64,000 nucleotides of DNA from Luteolibacter sp. SL250 (GCF_026625605.1 NZ_CP113054.1:496001-560000); one strand, 5' to 3'; shown: positions 8,316 through 17,714, counted from the first letter of the stretch. A program made the numbers and translations. The notes: generated by a model from the letters alone, not told the origin.

Positions 8316-10400
8316 ATGAGCAAAGTACCGAAGTGGGGGAGATGGGAGATTGTTCCATTGGTGGCGGGGCTTTGCTTGCCGGGAGTGCTTCCTGCGGAAG
8401 GACAGGAGGGGAAACCCCAGGAGCTGGCGACCCTGGAGGTCACCGGGACGCGCGGGGATGCGCCCGCGGTTCCGGCCCCCATCTCCCCTTCGACCGCCCA
8501 GGTGATTCCGGAGCGGATCATCAAGGACCTGGATCTGACGGATCTTTCCGATATGTCACGGCTCACACCGAACGTGTCGGTGAGCCAGTCCGAAGTGAGC
8601 CGTGCCCCCAGCTTCGGCATCCGTGGCAGCCAGGAGCTCACCTTCCATGAGCTGGGCGGAGGCAGGACCAGCGCCGCCTACTACATCGATGACGTGCCGT
8701 TCCAGGACGCCTACGGCCGGGAGTTCGGCATGTTCGCGGCGGACGGCATCACGATCCACAAGGGGCCGCACGGCACCCTGTTCGGCGCGCCGGGACCTGC
8801 GGGCGTTTTCGATGTCACAACCCGCCGTCCGGAGGCCGGGCTGGCGGGGGAGGCCTCCTACACCTACGGCAGCCACGCATTCCACCGCGGTACCGCGCAT
8901 GCCAGTGGGGAAGTGCGCCGGGGCCTGCTTTTCGGGGTCGATTTCCTGTATTCGGAGAGCGAAGGGTGGTTCGAAGACCGCCTGACCGGAGATCCCTACG
9001 GAAAATCGGAAAGCGCCGCGATGCTGGCGAAACTCATCTGGCAGGCCACCGACCGGCTGGAGTTCACCCTCACCGCCGGACTGCAGCACCATGACGACGA
9101 CCCCGCCGTGTATCTGCCTTTCGCCACTTCGGATTTCCGGCATGTGAGCGCGGACCCGGATGCGACCGCGACCGGTTGGGGGGCTTTCCAGGCGTTGCGC
9201 GCCGTGTGGAAGGAAGATGACTGGCAGATCAAATCCATCACTTCCCACCGTGACTCGCATTCCGAAGACCGGGACGCCGCCCTGTTGTTCGAAATTTTCA
9301 AGCCGGGTTCCCTTTTCCGTGACCGGGACCAGGATGTGTCCGCATGGACCCAGGAGATCCGCGCGGAATCCACGGATCCCTCCGCGCTGTTGCGCTGGCG
9401 CACCGGCCTGTTTTTCTCCAACCGGAACTCCGATCTCGACCATTTCATCCGTGGCCTGGGTCCGTGGGAGGGGCGTAATGAAGTGCAGTACGACCATCAG
9501 GAGTGGGCCGCCTTTGGAGAGATCACCCGCTCCATCGGCAGCCATCTGGAGCTGAGCGGAGGCCTGCGGCTGCAGTTTTCGCGGGACCACACCAGGTCGT
9601 CCTTCAATCCGTCGGCTGCCGCTGCGGGGCTCGGTGCCGTCGCATTCACCACGGATGACCGGGAGGACTATTCCGCCGCCCTGCCGATGGCCGCGGTGGC
9701 CTGGAAATGGACGGAGACGCAGCGTTCCTACCTCCGTTTCAGCACGGCCATGCAGCCCGGTGGTCTCGCCATCGCGGCGGGCTCGTCCAATGAGTATGAC
9801 GCACAGCATTCCGTCCACTATGAGCTGGGGCACGACAGCTCCTTCCGGGATGACACTGTGGATCTCCACGCCGCCGCCTATTACACGGACTACCGGGACT
9901 ACCAGGCCTTCCAGTTCCACCCGGCCGGGCAGACCATCTTCAATGCGGAGGATGCCCATGCCTGGGGGCTGGAAGCGGAGATCCGTATCCGCCTCACGGA
10001 GGGGCTCGAACTCTTTGCCGGAGCCGGATACACGCACGCCCGTTATGATGACTATGAGTCCTTCATCGGTGACTTTTCCGGGAAGCGCGTCGCAAAGATC
10101 CCGGTCTGCACCCTGAACGCCGGTGCCAGTTACCGTGCGGCATGGGGTGGTGTGGCGGCCATCAACTGGCGTCTGGTCGGCAGGACCTCATTTGATGACG
10201 CAAACAACGTCACGCAGGGATCCTATTCCCTGCTCGACGCCCGGCTCGGCTTCGAGAAAGGGAACTTCGGCATCTATGTCTTCGGCCGGAACCTGACGGA
10301 TGAGGAATATTTCACCCACAGTTATGTCTTTTTCGGTCAGCCCGCTTCCAGTGCGGGTGCTCCGCGGATGATCGGCACGGAAATCCGGGCCACTTTCTGA
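8316..10400 (+). CDS. TonB-dependent outer-membrane receptor
   Basis: 694 residues. A signal-like N-terminus (residues 1-28) is followed by a plug domain: LATLEVTGTR, then IRGSQELTFHELGGGRTSAAYYIDDVPF and HKGPHGTLFGAPGPAGVFDVTTRRP. A long beta-barrel follows (about 170-694), ending in TEIRATF with a C-terminal Phe, as expected for BamA-dependent insertion. The barrel holds the usual receptor strands such as LELSGGLRLQFSRDH and LEAEIRIRLTEGLELFAGAGYTHARYDDY. The substrate is unknown; no siderophore or cobalamin gene adjoins it. The start ATG at 8316 has no strong Shine-Dalgarno. Confidence 0.9.
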   Translation: MSKVPKWGRWEIVPLVAGLCLPGVLPAEGQEGKPQELATLEVTGTRGDAPAVPAPISPSTAQVIPERIIKDLDLTDLSDMSRLTPNVSVSQSEVSRAPSFGIRGSQELTFHELGGGRTSAAYYIDDVPFQDAYGREFGMFAADGITIHKGPHGTLFGAPGPAGVFDVTTRRPEAGLAGEASYTYGSHAFHRGTAHASGEVRRGLLFGVDFLYSESEGWFEDRLTGDPYGKSESAAMLAKLIWQATDRLEFTLTAGLQHHDDDPAVYLPFATSDFRHVSADPDATATGWGAFQALRAVWKEDDWQIKSITSHRDSHSEDRDAALLFEIFKPGSLFRDRDQDVSAWTQEIRAESTDPSALLRWRTGLFFSNRNSDLDHFIRGLGPWEGRNEVQYDHQEWAAFGEITRSIGSHLELSGGLRLQFSRDHTRSSFNPSAAAAGLGAVAFTTDDREDYSAALPMAAVAWKWTETQRSYLRFSTAMQPGGLAIAAGSSNEYDAQHSVHYELGHDSSFRDDTVDLHAAAYYTDYRDYQAFQFHPAGQTIFNAEDAHAWGLEAEIRIRLTEGLELFAGAGYTHARYDDYESFIGDFSGKRVAKIPVCTLNAGASYRAAWGGVAAINWRLVGRTSFDDANNVTQGSYSLLDARLGFEKGNFGIYVFGRNLTDEEYFTHSYVFFGQPASSAGAPRMIGTEIRATF

Positions 10401-10500
10401 GGCCGCCGGCCGGGGGAATGCCACGAAATCGACCTGAAGACCGGCAATGATTGCCATGGTTTCTAATATTCGTTAGGTCGGATGCGTTCTTCCCCAAAAG

Positions 10501-13005
10501 ATGATGATGAGATTGCCGAATTTTTTACTGGGTTCCGCGTTGGCTTTCCTGCCCTTGGCGGGGTTCGCCGGAGAGGCTGAAGATTCACTCCTGGACGCTG
10601 CGGCGAAGGGGGATGCCCCCCGCATCGTCCTCGCGCTGTCGGAGGCAGGGCCGGATATCCGGGATGCCCAAGGGCGCACCCCGCTGATGCTTGCCGCCCA
10701 GTCGGGTGACTTCGAATCCGTCCGCCGCCTCCTCTGGGGGAAGGCGGACGCGCGTCTGAAAGACAACCAGGGCAAGATCGCCCGCGACTATCTGGACATG
10801 AAGGGAGAGGCCTTCGCCCCGCTGGCACTCATCCTGCGCTGCCATGCCTTCTGCCAGGAATACGGCCGCCCCGGCGGCAAGGCGAAGCACCCGAACCTCA
10901 CGCTGGTCAACGACCTGTGGGTCGATCCCTCCCACCCGAAGCTCAAACCGCTTTATGCCGTCAACGAGGCGGAATTGAAGGGGAAACCCGGCGTGGATGA
11001 CGACAAGAATGGCTTCATCGATGATGTCTATGGCTGGAACCTGCGCCATGACGAGCCGCTCCGCGCGCCCCAGCTCTCCATTGATTCCTCCGAAGACACG
11101 CGCAACTACCTGGGCGGGCTGCTGAGGGATTTCGACGCGGCTTCCTCCGGCGGTGACCAGAAGACCGCCGCCATTCTCCGCGGCAGTTACAAGAACCCGC
11201 TCATCCGCCAGATCGGCTTCGACACCTTCGCCAACGTCAGCATCGACCTCAACGACTTCGCCTACGCGGCGATGCTCCACTCCGCCTCCCACGGCACCCA
11301 CGTGGCCGGCATCGTGGCGAACTACAGCGACCGGAAGGCCCGCCTCATCGGCGCGGCCATCGGTTCGTCAGCGCCGACGACCAACCGGGTGTTCGATGAC
11401 TTCGGGGCCATCGTGAAGCTTGCGGAAAAAACACCGAGCTATGCGGAGTTCGTCTCCCTGGTGCTGGACAGCTACCGTGGCCAGGCCATCGCGCAGGGAC
11501 GCCGCTCCTCCGACTATCTCCGCGCCTGTGGTGCCGGTGTGGTGAACATGAGCTGGGGTTGGCCGCGCACGATCCACGAGAACATCGCGAACGCCATCGC
11601 CGCCGCCTACAAAGAGCATGGCCAGAACCCGGATACCATCGACAAGCCCGCCAACGCCCAGGATGCCCTGGTCATCGCGAACCTGCCGCTGGAGCTGACC
11701 ATCGCCCATGCCGCCGCGTTCGCTCTGGCGTTCCATGAAAACCCGGATGTCCTCATCGTGATGGCGGCGGGCAACTCGAAGGAGAACAACGACGAGCTGC
11801 TGCCATCCCCGCAATATCTGTCCCGTTTCTTTCCGCACGTGATGACCGTCGCCTCGGTCAATGACAAGGGAACCCCGTCCGCATTCACGAACCACGGTGT
11901 CCGTTCCGTGCAGATCGCCGCGCTGGGTGAGCGGGTGGTTTCCACCATGCTCGCCGGTCTGGAGTGCCCGATGGACGGCACCTCGATGGCTTCTCCGGTG
12001 GTGGCCGGCACCGCCGCCGGGATCCGCGCGGATTTCCCGAACCTCTCCGCGACCGACGTCCGGCGTCTGCTGGAAGCCTCCGTCACCAAGTCGGACGCGC
12101 TGGCCACGCTCGTGTCCACCTCCGGGATCCTGAACCCGACGGCCGCCCGCCAGATGGCTTCCTCCTGGAGCCAGGACAACCTCGCCATGCTGGTGGAGGA
12201 AACCCGCCGCGCGAAAGTGGAAGGCCGGGACGGCCCGCAGCTCAATGTCCCGTTCCTGGCCAGCGGCAAGTCCGGCAAGAGTCCGGAAAAGGGCGCCCCG
12301 CGCCGCATCACCGCCGTGGCGGGCTTCGGCAAGAACTGGAGGGCGGTCATGTCCCGCGGCACCCCGTTCAACAGCCAGCGGCAGCTTGGCGTCGGGCCAT
12401 GGCCCAACGCGGAGGTGGACAAAGGCTGGAAGGAAGGCCTCCGCATCACCTCCGTCGCAGGTGAACAGGGGGCGTGGAACGTCGTCATGAGCACCGGCGT
12501 CCCGGGCATCCAGTCCGTGTTCGGTTTCGACCTCGACCAAACGAAGATCTCCACCGCCATGGAGGAAGGTTACCGCATCACCGGTGTGGCCGGGTGGAAG
12601 AACGAGTGGGTCGTCGTGATGAGTACGGAGACCGGGCTTGGCCAGCAACGCTACACCCTCCCGTCCCCGCTCAATGACAGCCGCAAGCAGTGGATCAAGG
12701 AACGCTGGGATGAAGGGTTCCGGATCACATCCGTCGGCGGCGACGATGATCCGAAGCATCCGGATGACGGTTGGTTCTTCGTCCTCACGAAGAACTCCGG
12801 CATCCAGGAGCAGGCCTACTCGGAGCCCGGCCCGTGGCCCGCCGCATGGATCGCGGAGAACACGGAGAAAGGCTTTGCCATCACCGCCGTCGCGGGGGCG
12901 GCGGACCACATGATCGTCGTCATGTCGAAGGGGACGAAGCTGACCGGCCAGGACAGCTCCCCGGAAGGCAGCTACCCCGTCCAGTGGATCCAGGAACGCT
13001 GGTGA
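10501..13005 (+). CDS. Secreted S8 (subtilisin-like) serine peptidase with ankyrin head and DUF7477-like tail
   Basis: 834 residues. Signal peptide about 1-23; ankyrin-like repeats about 27-100 (GRTPLMLAAQSGDFESVRRLL). The S8 domain has the catalytic Asp138 in VNDLWVDPSHPKL, where the usual DTG is DLW; His264 in HGTHVAG; the oxyanion Asn in AAGN; and Ser495 in DGTSMASPVVAG. Large insertions separate these motifs. From about residue 600 to the end there are five repeats of the type GFRITSVAG...W.VVMSTG, resembling DUF7477. The chain stops just as a sixth unit would begin (QWIQERW). The L,D-transpeptidase downstream starts 3 bp after this stop, so the two are probably co-expressed. Confidence 0.85.
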   Translation: MMMRLPNFLLGSALAFLPLAGFAGEAEDSLLDAAAKGDAPRIVLALSEAGPDIRDAQGRTPLMLAAQSGDFESVRRLLWGKADARLKDNQGKIARDYLDMKGEAFAPLALILRCHAFCQEYGRPGGKAKHPNLTLVNDLWVDPSHPKLKPLYAVNEAELKGKPGVDDDKNGFIDDVYGWNLRHDEPLRAPQLSIDSSEDTRNYLGGLLRDFDAASSGGDQKTAAILRGSYKNPLIRQIGFDTFANVSIDLNDFAYAAMLHSASHGTHVAGIVANYSDRKARLIGAAIGSSAPTTNRVFDDFGAIVKLAEKTPSYAEFVSLVLDSYRGQAIAQGRRSSDYLRACGAGVVNMSWGWPRTIHENIANAIAAAYKEHGQNPDTIDKPANAQDALVIANLPLELTIAHAAAFALAFHENPDVLIVMAAGNSKENNDELLPSPQYLSRFFPHVMTVASVNDKGTPSAFTNHGVRSVQIAALGERVVSTMLAGLECPMDGTSMASPVVAGTAAGIRADFPNLSATDVRRLLEASVTKSDALATLVSTSGILNPTAARQMASSWSQDNLAMLVEETRRAKVEGRDGPQLNVPFLASGKSGKSPEKGAPRRITAVAGFGKNWRAVMSRGTPFNSQRQLGVGPWPNAEVDKGWKEGLRITSVAGEQGAWNVVMSTGVPGIQSVFGFDLDQTKISTAMEEGYRITGVAGWKNEWVVVMSTETGLGQQRYTLPSPLNDSRKQWIKERWDEGFRITSVGGDDDPKHPDDGWFFVLTKNSGIQEQAYSEPGPWPAAWIAENTEKGFAITAVAGAADHMIVVMSKGTKLTGQDSSPEGSYPVQWIQERW

Positions 13006-13008
13006 ATT

Positions 13009-13785
13009 TTGAAAACTCCGTGGCTTCTCCCCGTACTCCTCATCCCCTGCTTCGGGCAGTGCGAGGACAAGCCGCGCCAACGCCCTGACTTCGTGCCGGC
13101 GGATGTCCGTCTCTCCAGCCACCCCAGGGCCGCCGCTGCGGCTGCGCGGGTGCGCCCCACGCTCGAAAGGGACCTGTGGGAAAAGGACATGCGTCTGGGG
13201 GAGCAGGTCTTTCTCCGGGCGTTCAAGGAAGAGCGCGTGCTGGAGATCTTTGTGAAGAGGAGGGCGGCGGAGAAGTTCGAGCTGTACCGCAGCTACCATG
13301 TCGCGGGCACATCCGGCTCACTGGGGCCGAAGCTGGCGGAGGGCGACGGCCAGGTTCCGGAGGGCTTCTACTACACCGGGTTGAATTCGCTCAACCCGGA
13401 CAGCATGTACCACCTGTCCTTCAACATCGGCTACCCGAACGCCTACGACAGGTTCCACCAGCGTACGGGCAGCCACATCATGATCCACGGCAACAACATC
13501 TCCATCGGCTGCCTGGCGATGACGGACGAGAAGATCGAGGAGATCTACACCATAGTGGATGCCGCCCTGCGCAACGGGCAGCCGTTCGTCCGCGTCCATG
13601 TGTTTCCGTTCCGCATGACGGAGGAACGCATGGCACGTGCGACGGAAAATCCCAACAAGCCGTTCTGGGACAACCTCCGGGAAGGGCACGATCTCTTTGA
13701 GAAGAGCAGCATTCCGCCTGAAGCGGATGTGGAACAGGGACGCTATGCTTTCAAGGATGCCGTTGCCGGTCCGGCAGGACAATGA
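13009..13785 (+). CDS. YafK-like L,D-transpeptidase (YkuD fold)
   Basis: 258 residues from a TTG start at 13009; no ATG lies near, and homology plus the signal-like segment TPWLLPVLLIPCFGQC need this start. The catalytic block GSHIMIHGNNISIGCLAM contains the conserved His and the nucleophile Cys168, as in the YafK/DpaA-type branch of YkuD proteins. These act in the periplasm, forming or removing links on murein tetrapeptides. The gene follows the S8 peptidase by 3 bp and its TGA/TTG junction suggests translational coupling. Confidence 0.8.
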   Translation: MKTPWLLPVLLIPCFGQCEDKPRQRPDFVPADVRLSSHPRAAAAAARVRPTLERDLWEKDMRLGEQVFLRAFKEERVLEIFVKRRAAEKFELYRSYHVAGTSGSLGPKLAEGDGQVPEGFYYTGLNSLNPDSMYHLSFNIGYPNAYDRFHQRTGSHIMIHGNNISIGCLAMTDEKIEEIYTIVDAALRNGQPFVRVHVFPFRMTEERMARATENPNKPFWDNLREGHDLFEKSSIPPEADVEQGRYAFKDAVAGPAGQ

Positions 13786-13818
13786 TCCGCTCCCGTCAGG
13801 TGAAGTGATGTCCGTTGA

Positions 13819-15138
13819 CTATTGCTTGGGAGCAGCGGGTGCGGGTGCGGGTGCAGGTGCAGGTGCAGGTGCAGGTGCAGGTGCAGGTGCAGGTGCAGGT
13901 GCAGGTGCAGGTGCGGGTGCGGGTGCGGGTGCGGGTGCGGGTGCGGGTGCGGGTGCGGGTGCGGGTGCGGGTGCGGGTGCGGGTGCGGGTGCGGGTGCGG
14001 GTGCGGGTGCGGGTGCGGGTGCGGGTGCGGGTGCGGGTGCAGGTGCAGGTGCAGGTGCAGGTGCAGGTGCAGGTGCAGGTGCAGGTGCAGGTTCCAGTTC
14101 CGATTCAAGGATCCGGATCGGAACCGTCGCGGAGGCTCTCATTTTCCCGCGGTAGGCCTTCACCGCGTCGCGGCGTTTCACGGACTCCAGGGCGGAGAGG
14201 ACCTCGGCCTTCGCATCATCGAAGGACCGCGGCTCGGATCCTTTCCGGGTCATGATTTCCACCAGGTGCCATCCCAGCCGGGAACGCACGAGGGTGGGCT
14301 GCCCCACCGGCAGCGAGAACATGGGTTCCGCCAGATCAGGGGAGAGCCGTGCACGGCTCATCCAGCCCAGATAGCCGCCATCCTCTTTGGTTGCCGGGTC
14401 CTGGCTGAGTTCCTTCGCCAGCTTGGGGAAGTTCGTTTGCTTCGCCGTCAGTTGGGCAAGTCCTTCCTCCAATTTCTTTTTCGCCTCTTCCGGCTCGGTC
14501 TGGAGGGTGGGGATGAACATGTGGCGGGCCTCCACCCGCTCCGGCAGGGCGAGGTCCTTCTCATGCGCGGCGAACCACTTTTTCGCTTCTTCCTCGGTCG
14601 GCGGGGTGATGGTGATCCGGGAGGCGAGGTATTTCCCGATCCGGACCTGTGAGGCCAGGCGATCCCGGAGATCTTTCTCGGTGGGGATGCCCTGGGCTTT
14701 CATCGCTGCTTCGAGCGCCGCCTTGTCCCCTCCGAAACGGGCGGTCAGCCGTGCCAACCGTTCGTCGATCTCAGCGGCGGGTACTTCGGCGGGCTGGCCG
14801 GCAGCGTTCATTTCCGCAAGCAGCAGCTCGGTTTCGATCAATTCCTCCAGGGCCGCCTTGCGCGCGGCCTTCTGTTCCTCCGGGGAAAGGTCGGCGAAGG
14901 TCCTGCCCTCCAGAGCCAGCCGCTCGAAGGTGGCCCGCTCGAGCTGGCTGCGGGAAATCTGCCGGCTGCCCACCCTGGCGACCACGCCTTCCCTGCGCGC
15001 CTTTTCGAGCGCTTGCGGGGTGTCCGGGCTGAATGTCTGGACGACCGCCCGGTTCAACGGGCCGTTGAAGAGGAAAAAATCCCCCGCCAGATAGGCGAGG
15101 AATGCGGCGCAGAGGGTGAGGCGGGCTTTGTGGGTCAT
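13819..15138 (-). CDS. PpiC/SurA-type peptidyl-prolyl isomerase with (Ala-Pro)43 tail
   Basis: 439 residues. A hydrophobic N-terminus (about 5-25) is a signal anchor or peptide. A SurA-like helical domain (about 50-195, with LEELIETELLLAEM) precedes a parvulin domain (about 200-310) recognisable by ARHMFIPT, AKELSQDPATKEDGGYLGWM and LVRSRLGWHLVEIM. The protein should assist outer-membrane protein folding in the periplasm. After residue about 345 the chain becomes 43 consecutive Pro-Ala units followed by APKQ, an extended tail like TonB linkers that could span the periplasm (inference). It is the last gene of the run hflX, L,D-transpeptidase, ppiC. Confidence 0.88.
   Translation of the reverse strand: MTHKARLTLCAAFLAYLAGDFFLFNGPLNRAVVQTFSPDTPQALEKARREGVVARVGSRQISRSQLERATFERLALEGRTFADLSPEEQKAARKAALEELIETELLLAEMNAAGQPAEVPAAEIDERLARLTARFGGDKAALEAAMKAQGIPTEKDLRDRLASQVRIGKYLASRITITPPTEEEAKKWFAAHEKDLALPERVEARHMFIPTLQTEPEEAKKKLEEGLAQLTAKQTNFPKLAKELSQDPATKEDGGYLGWMSRARLSPDLAEPMFSLPVGQPTLVRSRLGWHLVEIMTRKGSEPRSFDDAKAEVLSALESVKRRDAVKAYRGKMRASATVPIRILESELEPAPAPAPAPAPAPAPAPAPAPAPAPAPAPAPAPAPAPAPAPAPAPAPAPAPAPAPAPAPAPAPAPAPAPAPAPAPAPAPAPAPAPAAPKQ
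13835..14092. repeat. Hexanucleotide tandem array, 43 copies, inside the PpiC gene
   Basis: On the plus strand the array is 3 x GCGGGT, 10 x GCAGGT, 21 x GCGGGT and 9 x GCAGGT, 258 bp with no interruption. On the coding (minus) strand each unit gives Pro-Ala with the proline codon CCC or CCT, so the variants are synonymous and come in blocks. Copy-number change would lengthen or shorten the tail without shifting the frame. All six frames stay open across it, which produces spurious plus-strand open frames. Confidence 0.97.
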
Positions 15139-15207
15139 TTCCGGGTGCGGGAAATGAACGCGTCCACCCGCCCGAATGTTTCACCACGAAGTGGTTGAAC
15201 CGCCATT

Positions 15208-16332
15208 TCAGCGGATCTCCACCGTGCTGCCCGGGCGGATGATGTTGGGCAGGCGGATGGCGTCCCAGTTCGCCAGGCGGATGCAGCCCGCGCTGCGTGC
15301 CCGGCCGATGGTTTCCGGGTCGGAGGTGCCGTGCATGCCGATGCCAGAGCGGCTGGTGCCACACCAGATCACGCCCACCGGGCTGTTGGGACCCGCCGGG
15401 ATCATGAGGGCGTTGGAGCTGCGCTTGCCGGTTTTAAGGAAGGACTCATCATAGCGCCACCACGGAAGGACGACCATGTTCTTCAGCTCCCAGGTGCCGA
15501 AGCGGATGAACTGGGGTTTGCCCGGAGTGATGGGGAAAGAGGCGACCAGACCCTTGTTTCCGCGTCTGGGGACCGGGGCCGCGTTCGGGTTGTCAGGATC
15601 CGCGACGATGAGGGCGACCGGCGTGGCCTCGAAGATGCGCACCTGGTTGATCTTGGTGTCCACCACCACATGGCGGGCACTCAGGTTCGGATCCGCCTCG
15701 AATTTCGTTTCGGCGAGGGCTTCGGCATGGAACGGGGTCACGTTCGGCACCACGATGCTGTCCCGTGCCTTGAGGGAATAGATCTTTTTGCCGGGGTTGA
15801 GGGCGATGAGGTAGGGAACATCGCAGTGATAGCGCTCTGACATGAACTCGGCGATGCTGCGGTAGGACATGCGTTTCTTCTTCGCCTGTTCGCTGCGGGA
15901 CGTGGACAGGTTGGGATCCACCCAATCCTTGACGGAGTCCGGCACCACGGCCGTTGCGAAGGGATTCGGGACGGCCTTGCGGGCGGCCTCCATCACCGCG
16001 TGCCAGTCGTCGGACGCGTGGCCGTTGACTTCGTTCCAGGCAAGCACAGCCAGCTCGGTGAAGCGGCCGGCCTTGCCATCCACGATGCCCGGGCCGAAGT
16101 GGTTCTGGTCGAGGAAAATCTGGAGGCGCACCGCGTCGTCGCCGGTCGGTTTCCCTTCGGCGGCGGGCAGCGGGCCGTCCAGCGCGGCGGTGGCCGGAGC
16201 GGCCTTGGATGGGGCGTTCGGGTCGCCCTCGGCGGGCAGCGCTTTCAGCACCGGGTTCGGTTCCGGGACCGGCTGCGCGGTGGTGAATGCGGTGAGGCCG
16301 GAGAAGACGGCGAGCAGGGTGAGTCTCAACAT
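15208..16332 (-). CDS. L,D-transpeptidase (ErfK/YbiS type)
   Basis: 374 residues with a signal peptide (about 1-19) and a proline-rich linker. A peptidoglycan-binding-like module (about 60-110, LQIFLDQNHFGPGIVDGKAG) and a LysM-like stretch (about 160-205, YLIALNPGKKIYSLKARDSIVVP) come before the YkuD catalytic domain. That domain has GMHGTSDPETIGRARSAGCIRLANWD split as HGTS...SAGCIRL, with the conserved His and nucleophilic Cys. It should form 3-3 cross-links or attach proteins to murein in the periplasm. It starts 15 bp after hflX and precedes ppiC by 69 bp on the same strand. Confidence 0.9.
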   Translation of the reverse strand: MLRLTLLAVFSGLTAFTTAQPVPEPNPVLKALPAEGDPNAPSKAAPATAALDGPLPAAEGKPTGDDAVRLQIFLDQNHFGPGIVDGKAGRFTELAVLAWNEVNGHASDDWHAVMEAARKAVPNPFATAVVPDSVKDWVDPNLSTSRSEQAKKKRMSYRSIAEFMSERYHCDVPYLIALNPGKKIYSLKARDSIVVPNVTPFHAEALAETKFEADPNLSARHVVVDTKINQVRIFEATPVALIVADPDNPNAAPVPRRGNKGLVASFPITPGKPQFIRFGTWELKNMVVLPWWRYDESFLKTGKRSSNALMIPAGPNSPVGVIWCGTSRSGIGMHGTSDPETIGRARSAGCIRLANWDAIRLPNIIRPGSTVEIR

Positions 16333-16347
16333 GGAGGGATTCGGTGG

Positions 16348-17649
16348 TTAGACGGGGGCGGTGGAGAAAGATTCCAGACGGCCGGAGATGGCGGCGGGGA
16401 CCACGGCGCTGACCAGGATGTCATCCCCCTCATAGTCGGTGGAGAGCACCTTGGCGTCCCGGTGCAGGAGGCTCACCAGATCCGCCCGGTGCTGGGGGAT
16501 GCGGTAGTGCTGCCTGCGCACGCGGTCCGCCAGTTCACGCGTGCAGGCTTTCAGGATCTCCTCCATGCCCATACCGCTGCGGGCGGATGCGTGGATGGCA
16601 TCCGGGAACTTCAGCCGGAGTTCCGCCAGCGCCTCGGGATCGGTGACGGCGTCGATCTTGTTCAGAACCGTGACCACCCGCTTGTCCTCCGCGCCCAATT
16701 CCTTGAGCACCTCCAGGGTGGTGTCGTGGAAGCGGTGGATCTCAGGGGCGGTCGCATCCAGCACGTGGATCAGGAAGTCCGCCAGCACCGCCTCCTCCAA
16801 CGTGGCCTTGAACGCCTCCACCAGCCGGTGCGGCAGGTTGCGGACGAAGCCAACCGTGTCGGTGAGCAGCAACGGCTGGCCGTCCGGCAGCTCGATGCGC
16901 CGGGTGGTGGTGTCCAAGGTGGCGAAAAGCATGTCCTTCGCCAGCACTTCGGCGCCGCTCAGTTGGTTGAGCAGCGTCGATTTTCCGGCGTTCGTGTAGC
17001 CGACGATGGCGGCATGGGGTGTTTCCAGTCGCTCGCGTTCCTTGCGCTGGGTCTTCCGTTGTTTGCGCACGGCTTCCAGCTCGCGCTTCGCGCGGTCGAT
17101 GGTGAGGTGGGCCAGACGGCGGTCGATTTCGATCTGCTTCTCACCCATGCCCCGGGAGGCCCCGCCGCCAGCGGCACCACCGGAGCCCGCGCCCTCGCGG
17201 TCAAGGTGTCCCCACATCCGGGCCAGGCGCGGAAGCGCGTACTGCATCCGCGCCAGTTCCACCTGCAGGCGGGCTTCCTTCGTCTGTGCCCGCTTCGCGA
17301 AAATATCCAGGATGACCTCCTCGCGGTCGATCACGCAAAGGTCCGCCAGCTTCTCCCACTCCCGCTGCTGGGATGGGTAGAGCGCGTTGTCGAAGACGAT
17401 GACATCGCACTCGTGGGCCTTCGCCAGTGCGACGATCTCATCCGCCTTGCCGGTGCCGCAGAGGAACTTCTTGTGCATCTCCCGGCTGCGCGCGAGGACG
17501 GACTCCACCACCTCGATGCCGAGCGTACGCACCAACTCCCCCAGCTCCGCGAGCAGCGATTCCGATTCCGTTTCTTCGCGCGGGTCGAAATAGAGGCGCA
17601 CCAGCAGGGCGCGCTCGACCATATCGGGTTTCTGTCTGACCTCGAACAT
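16348..17649 (-). CDS. hflX: GTPase HflX
   Basis: 433 residues. The ATG at 17649 is preferred over a GTG at 17667 because AGGAAT lies just upstream of it. The N-terminal HflX domain (about 1-170) contains DVIVFDNALYPSQQREWEKL and the helical Gly-rich linker SGGAAGGGASRGMGEKQ. The G domain (about 195-360) shows the P-loop GYTNAGKSTLLN, DTVGF, and NKID for guanine. HflX binds 50S/70S ribosomes and rescues stalled or hibernating ribosomes under stress. It heads a likely operon with the L,D-transpeptidase and ppiC. Confidence 0.95.
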   Translation of the reverse strand: MFEVRQKPDMVERALLVRLYFDPREETESESLLAELGELVRTLGIEVVESVLARSREMHKKFLCGTGKADEIVALAKAHECDVIVFDNALYPSQQREWEKLADLCVIDREEVILDIFAKRAQTKEARLQVELARMQYALPRLARMWGHLDREGAGSGGAAGGGASRGMGEKQIEIDRRLAHLTIDRAKRELEAVRKQRKTQRKERERLETPHAAIVGYTNAGKSTLLNQLSGAEVLAKDMLFATLDTTTRRIELPDGQPLLLTDTVGFVRNLPHRLVEAFKATLEEAVLADFLIHVLDATAPEIHRFHDTTLEVLKELGAEDKRVVTVLNKIDAVTDPEALAELRLKFPDAIHASARSGMGMEEILKACTRELADRVRRQHYRIPQHRADLVSLLHRDAKVLSTDYEGDDILVSAVVPAAISGRLESFSTAPV

Positions 17650-17714
17650 CCGCAGGATTCCTACCACCTGTGGGTGGGTGGCGCGATGCGAAATTTTTCA
17701 GCCGGAAGTGCCGT

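Noticed and set aside
11368..13299. 643-codon minus-strand open frame opposite the S8 peptidase
   Set aside because: It is a shadow of a well-supported gene with all catalytic motifs; the antisense protein is His/Arg/Gly-rich with no domain.
13835..14092. CRISPR array
   Set aside because: The repeats are contiguous hexamers with no spacers and no cas genes.
13815..14255. Long plus-strand open frames of Gly-Ala, Val-Arg/Val-Gln and Cys-Gly/Cys-Arg repeats
   Set aside because: They are the other readings of the hexamer array in the PpiC gene, which lacks stops in every frame; the flanking codons match no protein.
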